From Svornostia sp051306365 (GTDB taxonomy: Bacteria; Actinomycetota; Thermoleophilia; Solirubrobacterales; Solirubrobacteraceae), in assembly GCA_051306365.1 (NCBI GenBank), contig JBPPNC010000033.1:35939-99938 (forward strand): DNA of 64,000 nt, written 5' to 3'. Both the position numbers and the translations under genes were made by a program. Of the stretch, positions 1 to 9,748 are shown piece by piece. A model generated the notes under the pieces. The model had not been told where the DNA came from and did not search any database. It saw nothing but the letters and a program-made list of their open reading frames with translations. Numbering within the stretch: position 1 is the stretch's first letter; each line of letters starts with the position of its first letter.

Positions 1-53
1 ACGGCGATCGCGCGGACGGTGAACGACGGGCCGGAGCGGGTGTCAGGAGACAT
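1..53 (-). CDS. start of an unknown protein, cut by the window edge
   Basis: An ATG at 53-51 on the minus strand opens a frame that stays open for 17 codons to the window edge. It reads MSPDTRSGPSFTVRAIA. A GAGG box lies about 8 nt before the ATG, as expected for a ribosome binding site. Too little is visible to assign a function. It follows the 55-aa gene on the same strand. Confidence 0.4.
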   Translation of the reverse strand, partial: MSPDTRSGPSFTVRAIA

Positions 54-97
54 GCCCTCAAGGGTACCGACCGGGAGCGGCGGCCCCGCAAGTGTCG

Positions 98-265
98 TCA
101 GTCGTACGAGCGCTTGAGGTGCGCAAACGGCCCGGTGGCGTCGCTGCGCAACGATGCGATGCGCAGCCGGGCCAGCCGGTAGCGGCGGACCTTCGCCTCG
201 GACTCGCGGGCACACGCGGCCGTCGGCAGCAACACGTAGCGCGGGTGAGCGGTGGAGGTGGACAT
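98..265 (-). CDS. small hypothetical protein, 55 aa
   Basis: ATG at 265-263, TGA at 100-98. The product is basic and Arg-rich with no membrane segment; it has many Arg and Lys between residues 24 and 40 (KVRRYRLARLRIASLR) and ends HLKRSYD. Third codon positions are strongly G/C, like the neighbours, which supports real coding. I do not recognise the family. It follows the frameshifted membrane-protein gene on the same strand with a gap of about 54 nt, and the next gene starts 45 nt further on, so the small genes here may be one transcript. Confidence 0.5.
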   Translation of the reverse strand: MSTSTAHPRYVLLPTAACARESEAKVRRYRLARLRIASLRSDATGPFAHLKRSYD

Positions 266-319
266 GCGAAGGATCATCGACGTCGGGCGCCGCGAAGACG
301 ATGGCCCCCTGGCGCAGAT

Positions 320-995
320 TCAGGACCGGGAGTGGGACACACTGTCGAGCTTTGCCCGACGACGGGCCTCGTCGATCGCCAATCGCATCTCCGGTGGGAC
401 GCGTCGCCGGACCCGCCAGGTCGCGCCGGAGAACGACAGGTTCGCCACGGTGGCGAAGCCCGCCTCGTCGGCGCAGCGCGAGCAGCAGGTGCGCGGTGTG
501 GTCGCCCGCCGGGAGCCCGGGGCCGTCGACCCGCACGCACCAGCAGAGCGCACGCCGGCCTCCGGGCCGGATCAGCAGCGCGCCACCCTGCCCGATCAGC
601 CACACGCCGAAGGCCCCGTGCTCGAGCGCGAGCCCGGTCTGCTGCTGCAGCGCCCGCTCCTCGTGGTCGAGCAGGTCGCCGAGCAACCCGAGCGCCGTGC
701 CCTCCGCCGCCGGGTCGGCGCCCGGCCGCCGCGGCGGGCGCACCACGTTTCCACCACGCTGCGCGTACAGCTCCGGGATCACCCAGGCGTGCGCCAGGCA
801 CGCGAGCGCCACCGGCAGCGCGAGCGGCTCGAGTGCGACGAGCAGCACCGCCGCCCCGAGGAACGGCACCACGTGCGCGACCGTCGTCAGCGTCCACAGC
901 CGGCCCGCGTTGCGCAGGCGCACCGGGTCCGCGCGCGGGCGCCACGGGACGGTCGCCGTCTCGGGGAGCGCCTCAACCGCGACCGGAAGGCCCAC
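320..995 (-). pseudogene. membrane protein gene with an apparent +1 frameshift
   Basis: Reading from a GTG at 995, one frame codes with high GC3 for about 170 residues, with two adjacent hydrophobic segments around residues 35-70 (LTTVAHVVPFLGAAVLLVA and following). At about 465-478 good codon use stops in that frame and continues in another, giving ...AHLLLALR then DEAGFATVANLSFSGATW..., up to a TGA at 322-320. One extra base in the run CGCC at this point explains the shift. Together the two parts make a protein of about 225 residues. I do not recognise the family. The GTG lies 8 nt after the stop of the upstream 74-aa gene, so the two are probably co-transcribed. The shift may be a sequencing error, a real mutation or, less likely, programmed. 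Confidence 0.5.
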
Positions 996-1003
996 CGGGC
1001 GCC

Positions 1004-1228
1004 TCAACCGCCGCTGATCGGGCGGCGCAGGATGACCGTCGCAGCGCCGACGGGCAGCTCGCGGACCTGCTCGGCGTGCCCCGGCCCTGTCGTGACCATC
1101 GCGAGATAGCCCTGATCGAGCTCGGCGCGGAACGCCGCCGCGGCGGCCTCGACCGATGCCGGGTCGTCGGCGCGCCACTGCGCCACCGTCGTGTGGCCGG
1201 GGCGGTCCATGCGGTTCAGACGGGACAT
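1004..1228 (-). CDS. conserved-looking hypothetical protein, 74 aa
   Basis: The ATG at 1228 has a strong ribosome binding site (GGAGG, 6 nt spacing) and a possible -10 box TACCAT about 30 nt upstream. The product has no membrane segment. It has an Ala-rich helix around residues 25-40 and ends in VILRRPISGG, which looks like a folded beta-strand C-terminus. Codon use is typical of this genome. I do not recognise the family. The next gene on this strand starts 8 nt after its stop, so it probably leads a small operon with the frameshifted membrane-protein gene. Confidence 0.6.
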   Translation of the reverse strand: MSRLNRMDRPGHTTVAQWRADDPASVEAAAAAFRAELDQGYLAMVTTGPGHAEQVRELPVGAATVILRRPISGG

Positions 1229-1275
1229 CGCTGCCTCCAGGAAGAGATCGGAGCCGTCCGCTGATGGTACGCCCG

Positions 1276-1309
1276 GGGCGCGCGCCGGCGACGAGCCTGG
1301 CGCGCGCCC
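1276..1309 (-). terminator. inverted repeat after the lipoprotein gene
   Basis: Two perfect 11-nt arms, GGGCGCGCGCC at 1276-1286 and its complement at 1299-1309, are separated by 12 nt, just beyond the stop of the lipoprotein gene. There is no T-run, as is common for hairpin terminators in GC-rich actinobacteria. Confidence 0.4.
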
Positions 1310-1318
1310 GCGCTGCAG

Positions 1319-1795
1319 CTACTCGTCCTTCTCGAGCTCCGCCGTCTGCTCCTTGAGCTTCGCGTTGTTCTCAGAGATCGCCGGACTGTCGGTCACCAGC
1401 GCTTCCGTCGCCGCCTTCGCACCATCGGCGTCGCTGGCACCCGCGGCCGTCGCGATGTTCTCGAGATCCTTCTGGCCCTTCGTCAGCGCTCTGGAGAGCG
1501 CGTCGACCGTCGTCGTGATGTCGTCCTTCGGCGCGTCGAGCTCGCCGAGCATCGCGACCGCCTTGCCCGCGCGGTCGGCCAGCGTGGTGAACTCCGTCTC
1601 CAGCGCGGCGTCGGTCTCCTCGTCGGCGGTGCTCACCGTCTCGCCGATGTCCTGGCCGATCGCGGAGATGTCGGCCGTGACCTTCTTCGACGCGTCGATG
1701 AACTCGGAATTGTCCTCGCCGCCACAGGCGCTGAGCGCCAGCGCCGCAGCGGCGAGAGCCACCCCGGTCCGCCGGCGAACGTGATGTACGGGCAT
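1319..1795 (-). CDS. lipoprotein, 158 aa, unknown function
   Basis: The start ATG at 1795 is preceded by AGGGAGG and a -10-like TATCAC further up. Residues 1-30 are a lipoprotein signal peptide: basic HHVRRRTG, a hydrophobic run of Ala and Leu, and a lipobox LSAC with the Cys at about residue 24. The mature part is acidic and mostly helical with many Ala, Glu, Asp and Lys, suggesting a helical bundle. It would sit on the outer face of the membrane. It follows gatB on the same strand after a gap of about 90 nt, and an inverted repeat follows its stop. I do not recognise a named family. Confidence 0.75.
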   Translation of the reverse strand: MPVHHVRRRTGVALAAAALALSACGGEDNSEFIDASKKVTADISAIGQDIGETVSTADEETDAALETEFTTLADRAGKAVAMLGELDAPKDDITTTVDALSRALTKGQKDLENIATAAGASDADGAKAATEALVTDSPAISENNAKLKEQTAELEKDE

Positions 1796-1884
1796 GTCGT
1801 CCCTCCTGCCCGCGCCGGTTCGGGCGGGCGCAGTGATAGAGCGAAGCGCGCGGACTCTACGCGGCGCGCCCGACGCGTCGGCGC

Positions 1885-3308
<1,424 letters not shown>

Positions 3309-3312
<4 letters not shown>

Positions 3313-4733
3313 GCGGCGACCTGCTGATCGAGACGCTCAAAGCCGAGGGCCGCCTCGAAGGCGTGGGCGGAGTCGAGCAGGCGGTTCTCGGCGAACGCGG
3401 GCGCGGCGAGCTGCAGGCCCGTCGGCAGGCCGTCGGACAGTCCGTTGGGAATCGAGATCGCAGGGATGCCGGCAAGCGACATCGGGACGGTGCAGAAGTC
3501 GTTGAGATACATGCTCAGCGGGTCGTCGGTCTTGGCGCCGAGCTCGAAGGCGACGCTCGGGCTCGTCGGGGTGACGATGAAGTCGAAGCGCGCGAACGCG
3601 GTCGTGAAATCCTCGGCGATCTTCGTGCGGACGCGCTGCGCCCGTCCGTAGTACGCGTCGTAGTAGCCGGACGAGAGCGCGTACGTCCCGAGCATGATCC
3701 GCCGCTTGACCTCGGGACCGAATCCGTCGTGCCGCGTGCGGGTGTACATCTCCATCAGCGTGTCCGCTTCGACCCGCTGGCCGTAGCGCACGCCGTCGAA
3801 CCGTGCGAGGTTCGACGAGCATTCCGCCGGTGCAAGGATGTAGTAGGCGCTCAGGGCGTGCGGCGCGTGTGGGAGCTTGCAGCTCTCGACGGTCGCGCCC
3901 AGCTCCTCGGCGAGCTTGAGCGAGCGCTCGAATGCCTCCCGGACGCCCGGCTCGATGCCCTCGCCGGAGAGCTCCTCCGGCACGCCGAGCTTGATGCCGT
4001 CCAGGCGCTCGGCGGTGGGCAGCACGATCTCCTCGCGCAGCCCGATGCTCGTCATGTCGCGGCTGTCGGCGCCCTGGAGGTGGCGCAGCATGAGAGCGCT
4101 GTCGGCCACCGTACGCGTGAGCGGGCCGGCCTGGTCCAGGGACGAGGCGAACGCGATCATCCCGTAGCGGCTGATCGCGCCGTACGTCGGCTTGAGCCCG
4201 ACGATGCCGGTGAGCGCTGCGGGCTGGCGGATGGAGCCGCCGGTGTCCGTGCCGAGCGCCCACGGGGCGCTGCCGCCGGCGACCGCCGCCGCACTGCCGC
4301 CCGACGAGCCGCCCGGGACCCGCGCGCGGTCCCACGGGTTGAGCACCGGCCCGTACCCGGAGTTCTCATTTGACGAGCCCATGGCGAACTCGTCCTGGTT
4401 GGTCTTGCCCAGCAGCGGCGCCCCCGCGGCGGCAAGGCGCGCGACCGACGTCGCGGTGTACGGCGGCAGGTAGCCCTCGAGGATCCGCGAGCCCGCCTGG
4501 CTCGGCACGCCCTCAGTACAGAAGAGGTCCTTGATCGCGATCGGCACGCCCGCGAGGGGCGCGTCGGCGGGCGGCGCGTCCGCGGGCGCGGCGCCGGCCA
4601 CCCAGGTGTACGCGTTCAGGTCGTCGGCCGCCGCGCGCTCGCGGTAGGCGTCGAACAGCTCGGCGGCGCTCAGCTCGCCCGCGCGGACGGCCTCCGCGGC
4701 CTGGACCGCGGTGAGGTCTGTGGGGATGCTCAT
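3309..4733 (-). CDS. gatA: Asp-tRNA(Asn)/Glu-tRNA(Gln) amidotransferase subunit A
   Basis: GatA is the glutaminase of the GatCAB complex and supplies ammonia to GatB. The 474-aa protein is an amidase-signature enzyme. The catalytic triad is visible: Lys68 (VPIAIKDL), Ser143 in GGSSGGS and nucleophile Ser167 in GTDTGGS, with the spacing known for GatA. I chose the ATG at 4733 because the sequence MSIPTDLTAVQ begins the family-like N-terminus and GGAGG lies 7 nt before it. That ribosome binding site is part of a 75-bp repeat present twice directly upstream. The frame stays open through both repeats, so a longer N-terminal start is possible on paper but would be repeat-derived. Confidence 0.97.
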
Positions 4734-4882
4734 GCGCAAGCCTCCAGCCGCGAGAAGGAGCCTCTGGCGAGTGCTCGCAATGACACGCGAGCCCTTTGGG
4801 CGAGTCGTGCGCAAGCCTCCAGCCGCGAGAAGGAGCCTCTGGCGAGTTCTCGCAATGACACGCGAGCCCTTTGGGCGAGTCG
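4733..4882. repeat. two tandem 75-bp repeat units in the gatC-gatA gap
   Basis: Units 4733-4807 and 4808-4882 are identical except for one base (GTGCTCGC against GTTCTCGC). Each contains an inverted repeat GCGAGAA ... TTCTCGC with a 15-nt loop; the arm is mismatched in the first unit. A related, diverged copy lies at 23524-23584. On the minus strand each unit reads GGAGGCTTGCGC at its end; in the unit next to gatA this is the gene's ribosome binding site. No transposase is nearby. It resembles a REP- or MITE-like dispersed palindromic element. Confidence 0.85.
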
Positions 4883-4884
4883 TG

Positions 4885-5172
4885 TCACGAGGCCTGCGGA
4901 CTCGGGACGAGGAACCCGTCATCGGAGACGGCCGGGGCGGATGAGAGCGCGACCTCGCGCGCCAGGGACGGCTCGGGCTCGTCCTCGCGCAGCGCGTTCT
5001 CGACGGTCACGACGTGCGACGTCGGCGCGACGTCGGCGAGATCGAGCTCGGCGATCTTGTCGATGTGCCCGAGCACCTTCGACAGCTCGCCGGTCATGTG
5101 CTCGACCTCGTCCTCGGTGAGCTCCAGCCGCGCGAGGCGCGCGACGTGGAGCACCTGCTCACGATCGATCAA
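4885..5172 (-). CDS. gatC: Asp-tRNA(Asn)/Glu-tRNA(Gln) amidotransferase subunit C
   Basis: GatC is the small subunit that wraps around GatA and GatB and stabilises the complex. The 95-aa length is normal. The N-terminus IDREQVLHVARLARLELTED matches the family, and the usual DVAPTSHV ... LREDEP region follows. I chose a TTG start at 5172 because it gives exactly this N-terminus, overlaps the stop of the upstream gene (TTGA) and has GGAGAGGG just before it. The gene is in the order gatC-gatA-gatB, with the repeat pair between gatC and gatA. Confidence 0.95.
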   Translation of the reverse strand: MIDREQVLHVARLARLELTEDEVEHMTGELSKVLGHIDKIAELDLADVAPTSHVVTVENALREDEPEPSLAREVALSSAPAVSDDGFLVPSPQAS

Positions 5173-5693
5173 CGTCCCTCTCCATTCAGCGGTACGGGGC
5201 GGTCGACGCCCGGAAGATTCAGCACGCGGTCGGTCTGCTCGCGCGAGAAGCGGCTGCCCGTCCGCTCGTCGCCGATCGAGATCCACGCGCCGACGAACAT
5301 CAGCAGCGTGAATGCGAACCCGAGGTACGCCCCGGGCAGCAGGTCGACGCTCGTGTCGTCGGCCCCGACGCCGAGGCTCGGCTGGAAGATCAGGCGCAGC
5401 GCGACGCAGATGAGCCCCGCGAAGCTCGACACGACGGCGAGCGTCTGCAGGGCGACGGGGAGCTGGGGCGCCCGCTCGGTCACGGTGGCGACCGCAAGCG
5501 CGAGACAGCACAGCGCGGCGAAGATCAGCAGCGCGTCGGCGAACCAGCCGAGAGACGCGTACCCCGTGCTCGTCGCGCCCACCACGGCGACCTGGCTGCG
5601 CAGCTCGAACCAGTCGGCGCCGAGCACGACCAGCAGGCCGACGGCGGCGACCGTGGCGAGGATCTCCCCGAGACGCAGGCGCGCGAGGCTCAT
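5169..5693 (-). CDS. integral membrane protein, 174 aa
   Basis: Four hydrophobic segments are visible at about residues 10-28, 47-70, 80-105 and 120-142 (ILATVAAVGLLVVLGADWF; ALLIFAALCCLALAVA; LAVVSSFAGLICVALRLIF; AYLGFAFTLLMFVGAWISI). The tail is hydrophilic and contains RFSREQTDRVLNLP. I do not recognise a named family, but small membrane proteins of this layout are common in actinobacteria. The ATG overlaps the folD stop (ATGA), and its own stop overlaps the gatC start, so it is translated as part of the pcrA-to-gatB operon. Confidence 0.8.
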   Translation of the reverse strand: MSLARLRLGEILATVAAVGLLVVLGADWFELRSQVAVVGATSTGYASLGWFADALLIFAALCCLALAVATVTERAPQLPVALQTLAVVSSFAGLICVALRLIFQPSLGVGADDTSVDLLPGAYLGFAFTLLMFVGAWISIGDERTGSRFSREQTDRVLNLPGVDRPVPLNGEGR

Positions 5694-6568
5694 GACGCCA
5701 ACGTAGCGCGTCGTTGCGCACGAGCGGCCTGCAGGGTGTTGCGCAGCAGCAGCGCGATGGTCATCGGGCCGACCCCGCCGGGGACCGGAGTGATGGCGGA
5801 AGCGACGTCCAGCGCCGCGTCGAAATCGACGTCGCCCGTCAGGGTGGGCGGGGTCGTATTCGGCAGGCGGTTCATGCCGACGTCGATGACGACGGCGCCC
5901 GGCTTGATCCAGTCGCCCTGGACGAGATGCGGCACGCCGACGGCGGCGATGAGCACGTCCGCGCGGCGGCAGACCTCCCCGGGATCCCGCGTGCGGGAAT
6001 GGCACATCGTCACGGTGGCGTTCGCCCCGAGCAGCAGCTGCGCCATCGGCTTGCCGAAGAGGTTTGAGCGGCCGAGCACGACGCACTCGGCGCCCTGCAG
6101 CTCGACGCCCTGCTCCTCGAGCAGCACCATCACCCCGGCGGGCGTGCAGGAGCGCAGGCCCTCCATGCCGAGCGCGAGCCGGCCGGCACTCGCGATCGTG
6201 AGGCCGTCGACGTCCTTGCCCGCGTCGATGCGGTTCGTCAGCTCGACGCCGTCGAGGTGGTCGGGCACCGGCAGCTGGCAGAGGATGCCGCTCACGGCGG
6301 GGTCGGCGTTCAGCTCGTCGATGAGCGCGAGCACCTCCTCGCGCGAGACGTCGCCGGCCGGCCGGTGATCGAAGCCCTTGATACCGACCTCGGCGCACGC
6401 CTTCTGCTTGCCGCCGACGTACACCGCGCTGGCGGGGTCGTCGCCGATGAGGATGGTCGCCAGGCCCGGCGGGGTCCCGTGCTCGGCCGTGAATTCGGCC
6501 ACCTCCACGGCGAGCGCCGCGCGCAGGCGGGCGGCCGATGCCTTGCCGTCGATGATCGTCGCGCTCAT
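5690..6568 (-). CDS. folD: bifunctional methylenetetrahydrofolate dehydrogenase/cyclohydrolase
   Basis: FolD interconverts 5,10-methylene-THF and 10-formyl-THF in the cytoplasm and supplies one-carbon units. The 292-aa length is typical. The catalytic Tyr50 and Lys54 are seen in AVYVGGKQKAC, the cyclohydrolase region in SGILCQLPVPDHLD, the NADP-binding part in CVVLGRSNLFGKPMAQLLL, and the C-terminal signature in TPVPGGVGPMT. The start overlaps the pcrA stop (ATGA). It links one-carbon metabolism to the gatCAB operon, but the grouping need not mean a shared pathway. Confidence 0.97.
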   Translation of the reverse strand: MSATIIDGKASAARLRAALAVEVAEFTAEHGTPPGLATILIGDDPASAVYVGGKQKACAEVGIKGFDHRPAGDVSREEVLALIDELNADPAVSGILCQLPVPDHLDGVELTNRIDAGKDVDGLTIASAGRLALGMEGLRSCTPAGVMVLLEEQGVELQGAECVVLGRSNLFGKPMAQLLLGANATVTMCHSRTRDPGEVCRRADVLIAAVGVPHLVQGDWIKPGAVVIDVGMNRLPNTTPPTLTGDVDFDAALDVASAITPVPGGVGPMTIALLLRNTLQAARAQRRATLAS

Positions 6569-8796
6569 ACCTTGGTGATCGGGGCGTACTCGGCCATGAG
6601 CTTGCGCTCGGACCCGTCGGTGGCGAAGCGGACGACGACGATGCCGCCGGCCTCCACGCCGGTGACGACGCCGGCGCCGAACGCCGCGTGCTGGACGTCG
6701 TCTCCCATACGAAACTCCGGCGCCGTCGGCGCCGCCGCACGCCCGCTGCGGATCGGCGTCGGCGAGGGCGCCCCCCACCGCGTGTCGTTGCGCGCCCCTG
6801 AGCGGGACGGCCCGGGCTTGAACACCGGCTCGTCCTCACGGTCGGTCAGCTCCAGCGGGATCTCGTCCAGGAACCGCGAGCGCAGCCCGTACTGCGGGTT
6901 GCCGAACACCGACCGGCGGCGCGCGTACGTGATGTACAGGTCGCGCATGGCCCGGGTGATGCCGACGTACATGAGCCGGCGCTCCTCCTCCAGCCCGCCC
7001 TCGTCCAGCGCGCGGGCGTGCGGGAAGACGCCCTCCTCGCATCCGATGAGGAACACGATCGGGTACTCCAGCCCCTTCGCGTTGTGCAGCGTCATGAGCG
7101 TGACGAGGCCCTCGTCGTCGACGCGGCCGTCGGCATCGGCGACGAGCGCGACCTGCTGGAGGAAGGTCTCGAGCGCCGTGTCGGCGGCGTCGTCCGGCAG
7201 GTCGGCCGCATCGAATTCTCGCGCCACCTCCACGAGCTCCTGCAGGTTCTCCATGCGCCCCTGCGCCTCGATCGTGCGCTCGGCCTCCAGTGCCTCGAGA
7301 TAGCCGGACTCGTGCAGGATCGCCTCGAGCAGGTCGCCGACCGGCACCTGCTCCCGCGCACGCGCCCGCAGACCGGCCATGGTGTCCATGAACCGGTCCA
7401 GCGCGCGGATCGCGGCGGTGCCCAGGCCCGGTACGGCCGCCGGATCGGCCGCGGCGTCCCACACCGGGATGTCCATCGTCGCGGCGTGGCTGAGCACCCG
7501 TGACAGCGACGTCTGCCCGATCCCGCGCTTCGGCGAGTTGGCGACGCGCGTGAAGCTCGCGCTGTCGCGGTCGTTGGCCAGCACCTGCAGGTATGCCAGC
7601 GCGTCCTTGATCTCGGCGCGCTCGTAGAACTTCGTGCCGCCGATGACCTGGTAGCCGATCTCGCGCCGGACGAGCGTGTCCTCCAGGACCCGCGACTGCG
7701 CGTTGGTTCGGTAGAAGCACGCGATCTCCGCGCGCGACACGCCCTCGTCGACGAGCCGCTCGATCTCGCCCACGACGAACCGCGCCTCGGCGTGCTCGTC
7801 CTCGAGCTCGCGGATCTTCACGGTGTCGCCCTCGCCGAGGTCGGTCCACAGCGTCTTGCCCTTCCGGCCGCGGTTGTGGGCGATGACCGCGTTGGCGGCG
7901 GACAGGATGGTCTGCGTCGAGCGGTAGTTCTGCTCGAGGCGCACGACCGTCGCGTCGGGGTAGTCGTCCTCGAAGTCGAGGATGTTCGAGATGTCCGCGC
8001 TGCGGAAGCTGTAGATCGACTGGTCGTCGTCGCCGACGACCGCGAGGTTGCGCTCCTCGCCGGTGAGCAGCCGCAGGAGCCGGTACTGCGCGTGATTGGT
8101 GTCCTGATACTCGTCGACGAGGACGTGGCGGAACGCCGAGGAGTACCGGTCACGGACCTCCTGGAAGAGCTCCAGCAGGTTGACCGTGCGGAACAGCAGG
8201 TCGTCGAAGTCCATCGCGTTGGCACGATGCAGCTCGCGCTCGTACAGGTCGTACGCGTCGGCGACGGTCTGCTCGAAGAACGACCCGACGAGATGGCGAT
8301 AGCCTTCGGCGTCGCGCAGCTGGTTCTTCGCCGCGCTGATCTGGTGCTGGACCGCGCCGGGCGTGAAGCGCTTGGTGTCGACCCCCAGCTCGTCGAGGCA
8401 CCGCTTGACCATCCGCCGCGAATCGGCCTGGTCGTAGATCGTGAACCCGCGGGTGTAGCCCAGCCGCGGGCCGTCGGCACGCAGCATCCGCGCGCACGCC
8501 GAGTGGAAGGTCATGACCCACATCGCGCGCGTGCGACCCCCGAGCAGCAGCTCGACGCGCTCGCGCATCTCCTGCGCAGCCTTGTTCGTAAACGTGATCG
8601 CGAGGATCTCGCCATGGCGGGCGAGCCCCGTGTGGACGAGCCACGCGATGCGGTGGGTCAGCACCCGGGTCTTCCCCGACCCCGCGCCGGCGAGGATGAG
8701 CAGCGGCCCGCCGCGATGTGCGACGGCGGCCTGCTGTTCTGGGTTCAAGCCTTCCAGCAGCTGCTGGATGCGGGGGTCTGTGGCCGTGTCGCTCAC
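6565..8796 (-). CDS. pcrA: ATP-dependent DNA helicase, UvrD/PcrA type
   Basis: A superfamily 1A 3'-5' helicase for repair and for clearing replication conflicts. The 743-aa length fits. Walker A is at residues 36-44 (AGAGSGKTR), the Walker B motif reads VDEYQD, and motif IV/VI residues are visible (LEQNYRST; YVGITRA). The C-terminal 50 residues look like the Tudor-like RNA polymerase-binding domain (VQHAAFGAGVVTGVE). The GTG start at 8796 has no ribosome binding site but has TATGCT six nt before it, so it is probably leaderless. It is the first gene of the operon pcrA-folD-membrane protein-gatCAB. Confidence 0.96.
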   Translation of the reverse strand: MSDTATDPRIQQLLEGLNPEQQAAVAHRGGPLLILAGAGSGKTRVLTHRIAWLVHTGLARHGEILAITFTNKAAQEMRERVELLLGGRTRAMWVMTFHSACARMLRADGPRLGYTRGFTIYDQADSRRMVKRCLDELGVDTKRFTPGAVQHQISAAKNQLRDAEGYRHLVGSFFEQTVADAYDLYERELHRANAMDFDDLLFRTVNLLELFQEVRDRYSSAFRHVLVDEYQDTNHAQYRLLRLLTGEERNLAVVGDDDQSIYSFRSADISNILDFEDDYPDATVVRLEQNYRSTQTILSAANAVIAHNRGRKGKTLWTDLGEGDTVKIRELEDEHAEARFVVGEIERLVDEGVSRAEIACFYRTNAQSRVLEDTLVRREIGYQVIGGTKFYERAEIKDALAYLQVLANDRDSASFTRVANSPKRGIGQTSLSRVLSHAATMDIPVWDAAADPAAVPGLGTAAIRALDRFMDTMAGLRARAREQVPVGDLLEAILHESGYLEALEAERTIEAQGRMENLQELVEVAREFDAADLPDDAADTALETFLQQVALVADADGRVDDEGLVTLMTLHNAKGLEYPIVFLIGCEEGVFPHARALDEGGLEEERRLMYVGITRAMRDLYITYARRRSVFGNPQYGLRSRFLDEIPLELTDREDEPVFKPGPSRSGARNDTRWGAPSPTPIRSGRAAAPTAPEFRMGDDVQHAAFGAGVVTGVEAGGIVVVRFATDGSERKLMAEYAPITKV

Positions 8797-8802
8797 GGCA
8801 TC

Positions 8803-8808
8803 AGCATA
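8803..8808 (-). promoter_or_regulatory. -10 box of a leaderless pcrA promoter
   Basis: TATGCT ends 6 nt before the pcrA GTG start and no ribosome binding site is present. The expected transcription start would coincide with the start codon. Confidence 0.55.
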
Positions 8809-8849
8809 GGTGCGCGGGCGGCGGTGCCGAGCCTTGCGAAGATGCCCGT

Positions 8850-9743
8850 GTGCGACTCACCGACGAGGTCCGGGCCACCGCTGCGCAGATCGCCGCCACC
8901 GCGCAGTTCGTTCGCATCGACGACGATGCGCTCGCCGCCTACGGGGACCGCTTGGGCACCGGGCCCGCCGACCCTCCCGGATTGGATCCGGACGCACACC
9001 ACCTCGACGACGAGCCCGAACACGTTGCGACGTTTCTCCTGACGCTCGACAGCATCAACTTCGGGTCGGGCTGGTGGCCGACGATCCGCAAGCGGCCCGG
9101 AATGTCGGGGTACTTCACCATGGCGACGGCGCTGGCCGAGCACGCCCGCCGGGACGGCGCGTGGACCGCCGCCGACCTGCGCGCCATGCACGCCGACGCA
9201 TTGGCCGACGTCCTCGGGCAGCCCCGCGACCACGAACTCATGGCCCTGTACGCCCAGGCCCTGCGCGCGCTGGGCGACTGGCTTGGCAGCCGGCCCACGC
9301 TGGACGTCATCGCCGCCGCCGGAGACTCCGCCGAGCGCTTCGCCGAGGGCCTCGTGCGCGGCATGGCGATGTACGCCGATCGCGGGTTCTACAAACGCGC
9401 CCAGATCGCGGCAAGCGACCTCGCGCTCGCGGGCGTCGCGTCGTTCAGCGACCTGCACCGCCTGACGATCTTCGCCGACAACCTCGTCCCCCACGTCCTG
9501 CGCCGCGACGGGGTCCTCGTCTACGACGATCGTCTGGCCGCGCACATCGACGCCGCGCGTCCCCTGCGATTCGGCGGAGCCCAGGAGCGCGAGATCCGCG
9601 GGAGTGCCGTCCACGCCGTCGAGCAGCTGGTGGCGCGCATGGACGTCACCGCCAACGAGCTCGACCACTGGCTGTGGAACAGGGGGCAGGGCCCGCAGTA
9701 CAAGACGACGCCGCGACACCGCTGCCGCTGCGTCTTCTACTGA
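8850..9743 (+). CDS. queuosine 5'-phosphate N-glycosylase (Qng1/DUF2419 family)
   Basis: The family releases queuine from queuosine 5'-monophosphate so the base can be reused for tRNA modification. The 297-aa product shows family hallmarks: NFGSGWW at residues 70-76 with MSGYFTMATAL following, FYKRAQI in the centre, FADNLVPHVLRRDGVL, EIRGSAVHAVEQL and the C-terminal LDHWLWNRGQGPQYK. The gene starts at a GTG at 8850, chosen because the family-like N-terminus begins there; no strong ribosome binding site is seen, and GAAGAT lies 6 nt upstream as a weak -10. It is divergent from pcrA with 53 nt between starts. No queuine transporter or Tgt is adjacent. Confidence 0.9.
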   Translation: MRLTDEVRATAAQIAATAQFVRIDDDALAAYGDRLGTGPADPPGLDPDAHHLDDEPEHVATFLLTLDSINFGSGWWPTIRKRPGMSGYFTMATALAEHARRDGAWTAADLRAMHADALADVLGQPRDHELMALYAQALRALGDWLGSRPTLDVIAAAGDSAERFAEGLVRGMAMYADRGFYKRAQIAASDLALAGVASFSDLHRLTIFADNLVPHVLRRDGVLVYDDRLAAHIDAARPLRFGGAQEREIRGSAVHAVEQLVARMDVTANELDHWLWNRGQGPQYKTTPRHRCRCVFY

Positions 9744-9748
9744 GCAGA

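Noticed and set aside
4733..4922. N-terminal extension of GatA by about 60 residues through the repeats
   Set aside because: The extension is a translation of the repeat and is not part of the GatA family; the start at 4733 has its own ribosome binding site.
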